DNA from: Williamsia herbipolensis | GTDB taxonomy: Bacteria; Actinomycetota; Actinomycetes; Mycobacteriales; Mycobacteriaceae | NCBI RefSeq assembly: GCF_000964005.1 | Contig: NZ_JXYP01000037.1 | Span: 1-46,940 of the forward strand | Length of the DNA stretch: 46,940 nucleotides | Reading direction: 5' to 3' | Part shown: positions 34,127 through 43,801 of the stretch, one piece after another | Position numbering within the stretch: position 1 is the first letter of the stretch | Layout: each line of letters begins with the position of its first letter | Notes under the pieces: generated by a model | The model's input: only the letters and a program-made list of their open reading frames with translations | Told to the model about the DNA's origin: nothing | Databases searched by the model: none | Translations under genes and position numbers: made by a program

Positions 34127-35275
34127 TTGGTGGTCAGCAAAAGTTCGAGCTGGATGGACGACGACCTCGTCGCGCTGCGGGATCTGGCGCGCGCATTCTG
34201 CGAGAAGGAGATCGCTCCCAATATCGACCGGTTCATTGAGCAACATCACGTCGACAGGGATCTGTGGACACGGGCGGGAGAGCTGGGACTACTTTGCATG
34301 TCAATCCCCGAAGAGTTCGGCGGCGGCGGCGGAACTTTCGCTCATGAAGCAGTGTTGATCGAGGAGCAGGCGCGCGTGGGCGATTCCGCATGGGGTGCCC
34401 CGCTGCATAACGGAATCGTTGCCCACTACCTGCTCGAGTACGGAAGCGATGCGCAAAAGAGGCATTTCCTGCCTCGTTTGGCGACTGGCGAGATGGTCGG
34501 TGCAATTGCCATGACGGAGCCGGGCACGGGATCCGACCTACAATCAGTTACTACCAAAGCGGTACGCGTCGGAGATGAGTACGTCGTGAATGGGGCCAAG
34601 ACCTTCATCACCAACGGCGCTCAGGCGGACGTGGTCATCGTTGTCGCGAAGACAGATCCGGGCGCGGGCGCAAACGGCATCTCGCTGGTGTTGGTCGAAG
34701 GCGACCGGCCAGGTTTCCGCCGCGGCCGGGTGCTGGACAAAGTGGGTCAGCGCGGGCAGGACACATCCGAGCTCTACTTTGAAGACGTGCACATCCCCAT
34801 CGAGAATCTCCTAGGTCCGACCGAGGGACAAGGCTTCATCCAACTCATGCAGCAACTCCCTCAGGAACGATTGATACTTGGGCTAGGGGCGGTGACAGTT
34901 CTGGAAACGGCACTTGAATTCACAGTGGAGTACGCCAAGGAACGCCATGCCTTCGGTAAGCCCATCTTTGCCGTTCAGAACACGAAATTCAAGCTCGCGG
35001 AGGTTGCTACCGACGCCCATATCAGCCGCGTTTTCATCGATGACTGTATTGCCCGCCATCTGCGCGGCGAACTTGATATCCCCACGGTCGCAATGGCGAA
35101 GTGGTGGACAACCGACAGGGCAATGGTGGCGCTCGATGAATGCCTGCAATTGCACGGCGGTTATGGATACATGAACGAATACCCAATCGGTAGAATGTGG
35201 GCTGATGCGCGGGTTCAGAAAATTTATGGTGGGACAAGCGAAATCATGAAGGAAATCATTGCTCGTTCACTCTGA
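34127..35275 (+). CDS. Acyl-CoA dehydrogenase
   Basis: This FAD enzyme of about 382 residues has the three-domain acyl-CoA dehydrogenase fold: a helical N-terminus, the central motif AIAMTEPGTGSDLQSVTT, and a C-terminal QLHGGYGYMNEYPIGRMWAD. Where medium-chain enzymes have the catalytic Glu (IYEGT) this one has IYGGTSEI. The base is probably the Glu in LPQERLI, as in long-chain and isovaleryl-CoA enzymes. It starts at TTG 34127 or GTG 34130 and is divergent from the AraC-type regulator. It could start beta-oxidation of the acyl-CoA made by the operon downstream. Confidence 0.9.
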   Translation: MVVSKSSSWMDDDLVALRDLARAFCEKEIAPNIDRFIEQHHVDRDLWTRAGELGLLCMSIPEEFGGGGGTFAHEAVLIEEQARVGDSAWGAPLHNGIVAHYLLEYGSDAQKRHFLPRLATGEMVGAIAMTEPGTGSDLQSVTTKAVRVGDEYVVNGAKTFITNGAQADVVIVVAKTDPGAGANGISLVLVEGDRPGFRRGRVLDKVGQRGQDTSELYFEDVHIPIENLLGPTEGQGFIQLMQQLPQERLILGLGAVTVLETALEFTVEYAKERHAFGKPIFAVQNTKFKLAEVATDAHISRVFIDDCIARHLRGELDIPTVAMAKWWTTDRAMVALDECLQLHGGYGYMNEYPIGRMWADARVQKIYGGTSEIMKEIIARSL

Positions 35276-35801
35276 ACGGCCGTGGGCGGTGGTTCCTGAT
35301 GGAAAAGCGGAATCATCGCTGTCCGCCGCGACATAGCGTGGGAACGGTGGAGGTGATCTCGAACGTGCGGGTACGAGACAAGCGCTGCGGGGCATGGGTG
35401 GCCTAAGCGCGATGTCCGGGACACGACGCGGCGTGGGCGCCTCTTAAAAGTAAGCTCTGCTTACGATGCTACAAAAACGTCAAAACGTCACGAACCTTGA
35501 CATTCGATGCGACGATGTTCCTGACAAACGTGATCAGCAAGCATGGGAGTCGATGTGGGAACTAGCGCATCCTGCACACTCGGCCGCGTCGTAGGGGCCG
35601 AGACGAGTGCAGCACGCCAAGTCGTGGTGCGGGGCTGTGCGCAATTTTGGCGTGATCGGCCGATGCTGGCATGTCGCCGAATTGCGCGCCCTGCAATGGC
35701 GTTTCACACGCGTCTGACATCCACCTGCGAGAGCCTCTCAGGCGCGCTGCCGCTCAACCGTTAAGAAGCTGTTCCCCAACAAGGATTTTAGGAGGTTCGC
35801 A
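35276..35801 (+). promoter_or_regulatory. 526-nt control region before the alkane operon
   Basis: No gene is supported here. The region has a 6-bp inverted repeat GTAAGC-TCT-GCTTAC (35450-35464) and a tandem direct repeat of AAAACGTC (35474-35481 and 35482-35489). A TTGACA box follows at 35497-35502, with no good -10 at 17 nt. Direct repeats just upstream of a -35 box are the usual layout of AraC-family activator sites, and such a regulator is encoded at 32568-33953. Transcription probably starts here for SCP2-fadD-adh-aldh-fdx-CYP153-fdr. Confidence 0.5.
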
Positions 35802-36212
35802 ATGGCAGTGTTTAAGAACGAGGACGAGGTTTACAAATTTCTCGCGGGCATATTTCAGCGTGGTCTTGAGGTCGAAGGTCTGGCGGACAAGCTCTCGGGG
35901 TCGGGCGTGGTGCTGCGCGTGCACTACACCGATCCGGATGCGGTGGTGACAGTGGATATGCCGAACAAGGTGGTGGAGACCGGAGCGTCGAGTACCGCGG
36001 TCCCCAATGTCGAGTTGTTCATGTCCTCGGACACCGGTAACAAGTTCTGGCTGGGGAAGGTGAACCTCACGATGGCCATGGCAAAGGGAACCGTTCGTGC
36101 CAAGGGCCCGGTGCCGAAGCTGCTCAAGTTGATCCCGCAGGCCAAGAACCTGTTCCCCGAGTACAAGTCGATGCTGCAGAGCGAGAATCGGCAGGACCTC
36201 ATCGATGCGTGA
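35802..36212 (+). CDS. SCP2 sterol-transfer-like lipid-binding protein
   Basis: This 136-residue protein has a single SCP2 domain (LRVHYTDPDAVVTVDMP, then VELFMSSDTGNKFWLGKVNL), the hydrophobic-tunnel fold that binds fatty acyl chains or sterols. It has a strong AGGAGG before ATG 35802 and opens the alkane-oxidation operon. A likely role is presenting hydrophobic intermediates to the oxidising enzymes in the cytosol; this is inferred from the family and context. Confidence 0.85.
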   Translation: MAVFKNEDEVYKFLAGIFQRGLEVEGLADKLSGSGVVLRVHYTDPDAVVTVDMPNKVVETGASSTAVPNVELFMSSDTGNKFWLGKVNLTMAMAKGTVRAKGPVPKLLKLIPQAKNLFPEYKSMLQSENRQDLIDA

Positions 36213-36248
36213 CGACCATCTGACCGCTGACGACAGGATGGTGGCCTG

Positions 36249-37877
36249 GTGAAGAGCACCATGCAGGACGTTAGGTTGACCGTGTCGTCGATAGTGCGCA
36301 ATGCCTCGATGGTCCATGGCGATCGCGAGGTGCTGACCGCCCGCGGACCCGGGCAGATCTCCCGGGTGTCCTACCGGGAGTTGGGCGAACGCGCGGCTCG
36401 GCTGGCAAATGGCCTACGCGAGCTCGGTATCGGGGCAGATGAGCGCGTCGCGACGCTGCAGTGGAGCAACCAGGAGCATCTGGACTGTTACGCGGCGGTG
36501 CCGTCGATGGGCGCAGTCTTGCACACGTTGAACCTGCGGCTGCCGGCCGAACAGCTGACGTGGATCGCCAATCACGCCGAGGACCGGGTGATCATCGTCG
36601 ACGGCACCGTCCTTCCCCTCCTCGCGCCGGCCCTGCCGGCGATGACGTCGGTCCGCACGGTGCTGGTCACCGGTGCGGGTGACCTTGCCGCGGTCGAGGG
36701 GTGCGGAAAGGACGTTCTCCGCTACGACGATGTACTGGCCACCCAGTCGAGCACCTTCGACTGGCCTGACGTGGACGAGCGGTCCGCCGCGGCGATGTGT
36801 TACACCAGCGGCACCACTGGACATCCGAAAGGTGTTGTCTACAGCCATCGTTCGACGTGGTTGCATTCTCAGGCGGCGTGCACCTCGAATGCCCTGGGCA
36901 TCGGGCATGACGACATGGTGCTGGCGATCGTTCCGATGTTCCACGCCAATGCATGGGGACTTCCCTACGCAGCGATGATGGCGGGTGCGCAGCTGCTGCT
37001 GCCTGACCGCTTCCTGCAGGCGGAGCCGTTGGTGGAGATGATCGAGGCAGAGCGACCGACGATGGCGGGCGCTGTTCCAACGATCTGGACCGACGTTCTG
37101 CACTATCTCCGGGACAGTCCCGGCCACGACGTGAGTTCGTTGAAGATGGTCGCGTGCGGGGGCTCTGCGGTTCCGCGGTCGTTGATGACCGCATACGACG
37201 AGCTGGGCATCCGCATCGTGCAGGCGTGGGGGATGACCGAGACATCGCCGCTCGCCGCGGTCGCATTGCCGCGGTTCACCGACTCTCCGGAGCGGTCGCT
37301 CCAGATTCGTGGAACCCAGGGTCGGGTGGTGGCCGGGGTGGAGGCACGCATCGTCGATGACACTGGCGCCGAGCAACCTTGGGACGGAAAGTCGGTAGGT
37401 GAGATTCAGATCCGCGGCCCGTGGATCACCGGGTCGTACTACGAGCACGACAGGCCAGCGGTGTCGTCGGACGGGTGGTTGTCCACCGGAGACGTCGGCA
37501 CGATCAGCGCTGACGCGTTCATCACCCTGACCGACCGCTCGAAGGACGTCATCAAGTCCGGCGGTGAATGGATTTCCTCGGTCGAACTCGAGAACGAGTT
37601 GGCCGCTCATCCCGCGGTACGCACCGCCACGGTGATCGGTGTGCCCGACGAGAAATGGCAGGAGCGCCCGCTGGCCGCGGTGGTCCTCGACGGCGACCGC
37701 ACCGCCACCGCGGCGGAGTTGTCGGAGTTCCTTCGTCCGCGGGTGGCCAAGTGGTGGTTACCGGAGCGGTGGACATTCGTGTCGGAGATCCCACTGACCT
37801 CTACCGGCAAGTTCGACAAGAAGAAGCTACGCCGCCAGCACGCCGACGGTGACCTCACCGTCGAGACACTCGCCTGA
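36249..37877 (+). CDS. Fatty acyl-CoA ligase (FadD/AMP-binding family)
   Basis: This 542-residue ANL-superfamily ligase has the P-loop [11 protein letters not shown] at 185-195, the A5 motif WGMTETSPL, the hinge [20 protein letters not shown] with KSGGEWISS, and the C-terminal catalytic Lys region [12 protein letters not shown]. It activates a carboxylic acid as acyl-AMP and then acyl-CoA. In this operon it would take the fatty acid produced by the alcohol and aldehyde dehydrogenases into beta-oxidation. The start is GTG 36249, 36 nt after the SCP2 gene. Confidence 0.92.
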   Translation: MKSTMQDVRLTVSSIVRNASMVHGDREVLTARGPGQISRVSYRELGERAARLANGLRELGIGADERVATLQWSNQEHLDCYAAVPSMGAVLHTLNLRLPAEQLTWIANHAEDRVIIVDGTVLPLLAPALPAMTSVRTVLVTGAGDLAAVEGCGKDVLRYDDVLATQSSTFDWPDVDERSAAAMCYTSGTTGHPKGVVYSHRSTWLHSQAACTSNALGIGHDDMVLAIVPMFHANAWGLPYAAMMAGAQLLLPDRFLQAEPLVEMIEAERPTMAGAVPTIWTDVLHYLRDSPGHDVSSLKMVACGGSAVPRSLMTAYDELGIRIVQAWGMTETSPLAAVALPRFTDSPERSLQIRGTQGRVVAGVEARIVDDTGAEQPWDGKSVGEIQIRGPWITGSYYEHDRPAVSSDGWLSTGDVGTISADAFITLTDRSKDVIKSGGEWISSVELENELAAHPAVRTATVIGVPDEKWQERPLAAVVLDGDRTATAAELSEFLRPRVAKWWLPERWTFVSEIPLTSTGKFDKKKLRRQHADGDLTVETLA

Positions 37878-37920
37878 CGGGGCTACCGCGGCAACCGGAT
37901 GTATCGACCGAAGGAGAGTC

Positions 37921-39027
37921 ATGAAGACACGCGCTGCTGTTCTGTGGGGACTGGGGGAGAAGTGGGAGGTCGTAGAGGTCGAGTTGGATCCGCCCGGCCC
38001 CGACGAGGTGATGGTGCGGCTGACCGCTAGTGGGTTGTGCCATTCCGACGAACACCTTGTGACCGGTGATCTACCTTTCCCGCTGCCCGTCGTGGGTGGT
38101 CACGAGGGTGCCGGCACCGTGGTCGAAGTCGGTGCGGGTATCGAGGACATCGCCGAGGGTGATTCGGTCATCCTCACCTTCCTGCCGTCGTGCGGACACT
38201 GTTCGTATTGCGCGCGCGGCATGGGGAACCTGTGCGACATGGGTGCGGCCATCATGATGGGCCCGCAGATCGACGGTACCTACCGCTTCCATGCTCGCGG
38301 CGAAGACATTGGCCAGATGTGCCTGCTGGGGACATTTTCCGAGTACACGGTGGTTCCGAGATCGTCGCTGGTGAAGATCGATACCGGGACACCGCTGGAC
38401 AAGGCTGCGCTGATCGGCTGCGGTGTCACCACCGGCTACGGGTCGGCGGTGCGCACGGGCGAAGTACGCGCCGGGGACACGGTGGTCGTGATTGGGGCCG
38501 GTGGCATCGGCATGAACGCCATTCAAGGCGCGCGAATCGCTGGCGCGTTAAACATCATCGCCGTCGATCCCGTGGAGTTCAAGCGCAAGCAGGCCGGCGT
38601 GTTCGGAGCTACTCATGCCGCTACCTCGATCGACGACGCGTGGGCACTCATCAGCGACATCACTCGCGGCAAACTCGCCGACGTCTGCATCCTGACCACT
38701 GATGTCGCCGAGGGGTCCTATACTGCCGAGGCGCTCTCACTCGTCGGCAAGCGCGGACGCGTAGTGGTCACCGCAATCGGACATCCCGAAGACACCTCAA
38801 TGTCAGGTTCGCTGCTCGAATTGACATTGTATGAGAAGCAAATTCGCGGTTCCCTCTACGGCTCGTCCAACGCCGCTCACGACGTCCCACGGCTGGTCGA
38901 ACTCTACAACGGCGGACAACTAAAGCTCGACGAGCTGATCACCCGCGAGTACACCCTCGACCAGATCAACGAGGGTTACGAAGACATGCGATCAGGACGC
39001 AACATCCGAGGCCTCATCCGATTTTGA
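37921..39027 (+). CDS. Zinc alcohol dehydrogenase, NDMA-dependent type
   Basis: This 368-residue medium-chain dehydrogenase has the catalytic zinc site Cys40 and His61-Glu62 (GGHEGAG), the structural zinc cysteines 91, 94, 97 and 105 (CGHCSYCARGMGNLC) and a Rossmann motif GAGGIG. The sequence pattern is that of the actinobacterial NDMA-dependent alcohol dehydrogenases, whose nicotinamide cofactor stays tightly bound. It would oxidise the 1-alkanol made by CYP153 to the aldehyde. The frame is open from 37849, but AAGGAGAG just before ATG 37921 decides the start. Confidence 0.9.
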   Translation: MKTRAAVLWGLGEKWEVVEVELDPPGPDEVMVRLTASGLCHSDEHLVTGDLPFPLPVVGGHEGAGTVVEVGAGIEDIAEGDSVILTFLPSCGHCSYCARGMGNLCDMGAAIMMGPQIDGTYRFHARGEDIGQMCLLGTFSEYTVVPRSSLVKIDTGTPLDKAALIGCGVTTGYGSAVRTGEVRAGDTVVVIGAGGIGMNAIQGARIAGALNIIAVDPVEFKRKQAGVFGATHAATSIDDAWALISDITRGKLADVCILTTDVAEGSYTAEALSLVGKRGRVVVTAIGHPEDTSMSGSLLELTLYEKQIRGSLYGSSNAAHDVPRLVELYNGGQLKLDELITREYTLDQINEGYEDMRSGRNIRGLIRF

Positions 39028-39174
39028 CGCTCCACGGCGGCGGAGAACTCCTATCGGCGGTGGCGACGGTAGGCGGTAAAGCTCGTGCACGGCAGGCCAT
39101 GCGCCTCCACGGTGCGCTTCGGGGACGCTCCCGCTCACACGCGAAACGCCCTGCAACCAGGAAGGCTAGATCAC

Positions 39175-40572
39175 ATGGCACTACCAATGGAATCGCAAGG
39201 CGTCAGGACCGACTGTAAGCAACTACTCGACGAGGTCCGTCGTGTCGCAGAGTCAGGACGTACGCGCGATCTGCAATGGCGCTTGGATCAACTGGCAGGG
39301 ATCGAGCGGCTCTGTACGGAGCGCGAGGGCGAGATCGCCGCGGCGTTGGCCGATGACCTTGGTCGCTCCCCTGTCGAGGCGTGGCTTGGCGACATCAACG
39401 CCACGAAGACCGAAGCCGGCTTTGCGCGAAAACACCTCAAAAAATGGATGCGACACAAACGCGTGTCACTGCCTCTGACTCAGTTGCCTGGTCGCGGGTG
39501 GGTGCAGTACGACCCATTGGGCGTCGTGCTGGTCATCGGGCCGTGGAACTACCCCCTCTATTTGACTCTGGGCCCATTGGTTGCAGCGGTGGCAGCCGGC
39601 AACTGCGCAGTGATCAAGCCATCCGAGCTTGCGCCGGCAACCTCCGCGTTACTAGCCCGCGTGGTGCCGGAATACCTTGATGCAGAGGCGATTCGAGTCG
39701 CGGAGGGAGACGGGGAGACTACTCAGGATCTGCTGCGTCAGGGGTTCGATCATGCCCTGTTCACCGGAGGCACAGAAATCGGTAAGAAGATCATGTCCAC
39801 CGCCGCGCTGACGTTGACTCCGGTGACGCTCGAGTTGGGTGGGAAGAGCCCGGTCGTGGTGGCCGCCGACGCCGACATCGACGTCGCTGCGCGCCGGATC
39901 GCATGGGTCAAGTTGCTCAACTCAGGCCAAACCTGTATCGCCCCGGATTACGTTCTGGCGGACAAGTCGATCGCCGGCGTCTTGGTGAAGAAGATCATCC
40001 AGAACATCGCCGAGTTCCGGTCCGCCGAATCGGAGTACTCGCTGCCGATCGTCAATGCGCAGCAATTCGACCGGTTGGTCGACTTACTCACCGCCACCCA
40101 GGGCACCATCGTCGCCGGGGGTAACTCGAACCGGGAAAGCCTACGTATTGAGCCGACTGTCGTCGTGAATCCGCCCGACACCGATGCGGTCATGGCCGGT
40201 GAGATCTTCGGGCCCGTCTTGCCGGTCCTCGCGATTGACTCGATCGACGCAGCGGTATCTGAGATCAACGCCGGACCAAAACCATTGGCGCTCTACATTT
40301 TCACATCTTCGTCGCAGCAGGCCCGCCACCTGGTCGACCGCATCCCATCTGGTGGTGCGGTCATCAACCACGTCGCGCTGCACTGCTTGATTCCGCAGCT
40401 GCCTTTCGGCGGCGTGGGTGCCAGTGGGATCGGCGCCTATCACGGCAAGTGGGGGTTCGAGGCCCTGAGCCACCGCAGAGCAGTGCTGTCCAAACCTGCC
40501 AAACCCGATCTGAGACTGATCTATCCGCCGTACACCGAACGTACGGTCAAGTTACTACGGAGACTCCTATGA
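39175..40572 (+). CDS. Aldehyde dehydrogenase, class 3-like (fatty aldehyde)
   Basis: This 465-residue NAD(P)-dependent dehydrogenase has the cofactor segment GPWNYPLYL, the general base Glu220 in LELGGKSP and the nucleophile Cys254 in NSGQTCIAPDY. The short length and hydrophobic C-terminus (PDLRLIYPPYTERTVKLLRR) fit the ALDH3/fatty aldehyde group. It would convert the fatty aldehyde to the acid used by the acyl-CoA ligase. ATG 39175 is chosen over the upstream open frame because it gives a normal N-terminus with a purine-rich site before it. Confidence 0.92.
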   Translation: MALPMESQGVRTDCKQLLDEVRRVAESGRTRDLQWRLDQLAGIERLCTEREGEIAAALADDLGRSPVEAWLGDINATKTEAGFARKHLKKWMRHKRVSLPLTQLPGRGWVQYDPLGVVLVIGPWNYPLYLTLGPLVAAVAAGNCAVIKPSELAPATSALLARVVPEYLDAEAIRVAEGDGETTQDLLRQGFDHALFTGGTEIGKKIMSTAALTLTPVTLELGGKSPVVVAADADIDVAARRIAWVKLLNSGQTCIAPDYVLADKSIAGVLVKKIIQNIAEFRSAESEYSLPIVNAQQFDRLVDLLTATQGTIVAGGNSNRESLRIEPTVVVNPPDTDAVMAGEIFGPVLPVLAIDSIDAAVSEINAGPKPLALYIFTSSSQQARHLVDRIPSGGAVINHVALHCLIPQLPFGGVGASGIGAYHGKWGFEALSHRRAVLSKPAKPDLRLIYPPYTERTVKLLRRLL

Positions 40573-40777
40573 ACGAGCTTTGTGAACACCGGTTCAACGT
40601 CATCGCTCGGACCACTCGTCGGGAACGACAAGCGGCTGTAACACTCGGCATCGTGACACACCGGGCCTGGCCGTTGAGCCAAAGTCACAACCTTTTGGAC
40701 TCGGACGGACATAGCCGCCGTAGGCAATCTTCGGCACAGTTATTAGATATCTCACGACACCGCAACGGGAGTTGGTT

Positions 40778-41098
40778 ATGGCAGTTGTCACGTTCGTAAC
40801 TCATGACGGCAAGCAGCACGAGGCGCCGCTGGTGGAGGGCCAATCCTTGATGAAAGTCGCTACCGAGAACGCGGTGCCCGGTATCGATGGCGATTGTGGA
40901 GGTGAAGCGGCGTGTGGGACGTGCCCTGTGATCGTCGATCCGCGGTGGTCGGAGACGGTTGGGCGTTCGGGCGCCGTCGAGGAGGAAATGCTGGCCATGA
41001 ACCCCGAGCGTGAACCGACCTCCCGGTTGTCCTGCCAGATGGACGTGTCCGCGGCGTGGGATGGTTTGATCGTTCAGACGCCTGAATTTCAGATGTGA
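40778..41098 (+). CDS. [2Fe-2S] ferredoxin of the CYP153 system
   Basis: This 106-residue adrenodoxin/putidaredoxin-type ferredoxin has cluster ligands Cys40, Cys46, Cys49 and Cys86 (C-x5-C-x2-C-x36-C). It carries electrons from the reductase encoded at 42509 to the P450 at 41124, making a complete class I P450 system. ATG 40778 follows GGGAGTT. A 205-nt gap separates it from the aldehyde dehydrogenase gene. This protein could also serve the orphan P450s elsewhere in the window. Confidence 0.93.
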   Translation: MAVVTFVTHDGKQHEAPLVEGQSLMKVATENAVPGIDGDCGGEAACGTCPVIVDPRWSETVGRSGAVEEEMLAMNPEREPTSRLSCQMDVSAAWDGLIVQTPEFQM

Positions 41099-41123
41099 CC
41101 ACGAGGAAACGGATATCAACGCA

Positions 41124-42512
41124 ATGAAGGTTTCTGACGTAATCACTGAGCGTGTCCAGTCAGCTATCCCGATAGACCTGCAGATCCGTGGCGCACATCT
41201 GTACGACAAGACTCGACGTGTGGTGACCGGGTCGAACGGGAAGAAGCTGTTCGTCGAAAGTCCCATCCCGCCGGTTGAGGATGTCGAACTCGCCGACATC
41301 GACCTCAGCAACCCGTTTCTCTACCGTCAGGGGCGGTGGCAGTCGTACTTCGAGCGCGTGCGCAACGAGGCCCCGGTGCATTTCCAACCCAACAGTCCGT
41401 TTGGTCCGTTCTGGTCGGTTACCCGCCACGCCGACATCATGGCCGTCGACAAGAACCATGAGGTGTTCTCCGCCGAGCCGTTGATCGTCATCGGGGTCCC
41501 GCCGCGCTTTATGGACATCACCATGTTCATCGCGATGGATCCGCCGCGGCATGACCGGCAGCGGGCTGCCGTTCAGGGTGTGGTCGCGCCGAAGAACCTC
41601 CGCGAGATGGAGGGGCTGATTCGCTCGCGCGTGCAGGAGGTGCTCGACGACCTGCCCCTCAACGAGCCCTTCGACTGGGTTCAGACAGTGTCGATCGAGT
41701 TGACCGCTCGCATGCTGGCGACGTTGTTGGATTATCCATACGAGCAGCGGCGCAAGCTCGTCGAATGGTCCGATCTCGCAACGTCGATGGAGCAGACCAA
41801 CGGCGGCCCCGCAGACCTCGACGACACGTTCCGCGGTATGAGGGAGATGGCGCAAGGTCTCAGTAAGCATTGGCACGACAAGGCGGCCCGGACCGCAGCA
41901 GGCGAGGAACCCGGATTCGATCTGATCACCATGATGCAAAGCAACGCCGACACCGAAAACCTTATCGACCGACCGATGGAGTTCCTGGGCAACTTGGCAT
42001 TGCTGATCGTCGGTGGCAACGACACCACCCGCAACTCGATGAGCGGCGGCGTACTCGCGTTGAACCGGTTCCCCGACGAGTTCGAGAAACTGAAGGCCAA
42101 CCGCGACCTGATCCCGAACATGAACTCCGAGATCATCCGGTGGCAGACACCGGTGGCCTACATGCGCCGCATCGCGATGACCGACACGATGCTCAACGGG
42201 CAATTCATCCGCAAAGGCGACAAAGTCGTGATGTGGTACGCCTCGGGCAACCGCGACGAACGCGTGTTCGACCGGCCCGATGACTTCATCATCGACCGCG
42301 CCAACGCCCGCAACCACATCTCCTTTGGATTCGGTGTTCACCGCTGCATGGGTAATCGACTGGCCGAACTGCAGCTGAAGATCCTTTGGGAAGAACTGCT
42401 TTCTCGTTTCGAGAACATCGAGGTCGTCGGCGAACCCGAGTACGTGCAGTCGAACTTTGTGCGGGGGATCAGCAAGATGATGGTCCGCCTCACCCCCAAG
42501 TCCGACTCGTGA
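41124..42512 (+). CDS. Cytochrome P450 CYP153, alkane terminal hydroxylase
   Basis: This 462-residue soluble P450 has the I-helix GGNDTTRNS (297-305), ExxR as Glu336-Ile-Ile-Arg339 and the heme loop FGFGVHRCMG with Cys408. The N-terminal half carries CYP153 hallmarks: NPFLYRQGRWQSYFERVRNE, DPPRHDRQRAAVQGVVAPKN and the SAEPLIVIG segment. CYP153 enzymes hydroxylate the terminal carbon of medium-chain alkanes. The ferredoxin and reductase genes lie on either side, as in known mycobacterial CYP153 operons, and the alcohol and aldehyde dehydrogenases precede it. The stop overlaps the reductase GTG by 4 nt. Confidence 0.93.
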   Translation: MKVSDVITERVQSAIPIDLQIRGAHLYDKTRRVVTGSNGKKLFVESPIPPVEDVELADIDLSNPFLYRQGRWQSYFERVRNEAPVHFQPNSPFGPFWSVTRHADIMAVDKNHEVFSAEPLIVIGVPPRFMDITMFIAMDPPRHDRQRAAVQGVVAPKNLREMEGLIRSRVQEVLDDLPLNEPFDWVQTVSIELTARMLATLLDYPYEQRRKLVEWSDLATSMEQTNGGPADLDDTFRGMREMAQGLSKHWHDKAARTAAGEEPGFDLITMMQSNADTENLIDRPMEFLGNLALLIVGGNDTTRNSMSGGVLALNRFPDEFEKLKANRDLIPNMNSEIIRWQTPVAYMRRIAMTDTMLNGQFIRKGDKVVMWYASGNRDERVFDRPDDFIIDRANARNHISFGFGVHRCMGNRLAELQLKILWEELLSRFENIEVVGEPEYVQSNFVRGISKMMVRLTPKSDS

Positions 42513-43711
42513 CAACGAGGCGGGCCGTCATCATCGGCGCCAGCCATGCCGGGGTCCAAATCGCTGTCGGCCTGCGACAAGAGGGATGGACCGGAGACAT
42601 CGTCCTCATCGGCGACGAATCGGCGCTGCCCTACCAACGCCCTCCATTGTCCAAGGCCTACCTGGCTAACAAGTGCGGCGTCAGCGAACTCGCACTTCGA
42701 AGCGAAGAGTTCTATGCGAAGCAACGGATTCAACTCCTCGACGCGACGGTCGAATCGATCGAACCATCCGCGAAACATGTCGTGTTGGGCACTGGCGAAA
42801 CATTGACCTACGACAACCTCGCCCTGTGCACCGGCGCACGACCCAGGCGCCTGTCGATTCCGGGCGCCAACCTGGCCGGAGTCCACTATTTGCGTACGGC
42901 CGCCGACGTGACAACGCTGCGTGCCGCCACGACACCCGGCCAGCGAGTCGTCATCGTCGGCGGCGGCTACATCGGCCTGGAAACAGCGGCGTCGCTGCGC
43001 GCATTGGGTCTCGAGGTCACTGTGCTCGAAGCCGCCGGCCGCGTTCTCGAACGCGTCACGGCTCCAGAGGTGTCGACGTTCTTCGACCGCATTCATCGCG
43101 AAGAAGGGGTCACCATCCGCACCGACGCCTCGGTCGAGGCACTGGGCGGGGAGGAGCAGGTTCGTGAAGTGGTTCTGGCAACCGGCGAAACGATTCCAGC
43201 GGACATCGTCATCGTGGGCATCGGCGTCGAGCCGAACATCGACCTCGCGTCGGCCGCCGGCCTACTCATCGACGACGGCATCGTGATCGACGACCACGCT
43301 CGGACCAGCGCCCCCGACATCCTCGCCGCCGGGGACTGTGCAAGTCACGACATGGCTCGTTACGGCCGACGCATTCGTTTGGAGTCGGTGCCGAGCGCGG
43401 GCGAACAGGCCAAGGCGGCCGCGGCAACCATCTGCGGGAAACCTAAACAGATAGCAGCGCTTCCGTGGTTCTGGTCAGACCAATACGAGCTCAAGCTCCA
43501 GATCGCCGGTCTCAACACCGGGTACGACGAGGTTGTTCTCAGCGGCGACCCGGCACGCGACCGCGACTTCAGCTGTTTCTATCTCCGAGCTGGTGAGCTC
43601 ATCGCAGCAGACTGCATCAACCGCCCCCGTGACTTCATGACCAGTAAACAGACCATCACCCAGCAACTCCCCATAAACCGAGCAGAGCTGGCACACGTCG
43701 GATCGGCGTGA
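42509..43711 (+). CDS. Ferredoxin reductase (FAD, NADH) of the CYP153 system
   Basis: This 400-residue putidaredoxin-reductase-type flavoprotein has the FAD Rossmann motif IIGASHAGVQ, the NADH-binding GGGYIGLETAASLRALGL and the FAD site DILAAGDCAS. The open frame extends back to 42386, but GTG 42509 overlaps the CYP153 stop as GTGA and puts the Rossmann strand at the N-terminus as expected. It passes electrons from NADH to the ferredoxin of this operon. Confidence 0.93.
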   Translation: MTTRRAVIIGASHAGVQIAVGLRQEGWTGDIVLIGDESALPYQRPPLSKAYLANKCGVSELALRSEEFYAKQRIQLLDATVESIEPSAKHVVLGTGETLTYDNLALCTGARPRRLSIPGANLAGVHYLRTAADVTTLRAATTPGQRVVIVGGGYIGLETAASLRALGLEVTVLEAAGRVLERVTAPEVSTFFDRIHREEGVTIRTDASVEALGGEEQVREVVLATGETIPADIVIVGIGVEPNIDLASAAGLLIDDGIVIDDHARTSAPDILAAGDCASHDMARYGRRIRLESVPSAGEQAKAAAATICGKPKQIAALPWFWSDQYELKLQIAGLNTGYDEVVLSGDPARDRDFSCFYLRAGELIAADCINRPRDFMTSKQTITQQLPINRAELAHVGSA

Positions 43712-43801
43712 CCTGATCGGCTCTCGAACACCTACACCGAGAAGCAGAAATCGATGACCGAAAACCGGCCAAAGCGTCGATGTGCGCTGTAAGGAGTTCT
43801 C

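Noticed and set aside
35543-35764. 73-codon plus-strand frame in the gap before the SCP2 gene
   Set aside because: Arg/Cys-rich, no domain, and it occupies the likely promoter region.
40569-40799. 76-codon frame starting with an ATGA overlap on the aldehyde dehydrogenase stop
   Set aside because: The start looks coupled, but the sequence is basic and featureless, overlaps the ferredoxin start and has no ribosome site, so I do not call it a gene.
41160-42515. 451-codon minus-strand frame opposite CYP153
   Set aside because: Antisense shadow with no family features; CYP153 is unmistakable on the plus strand.
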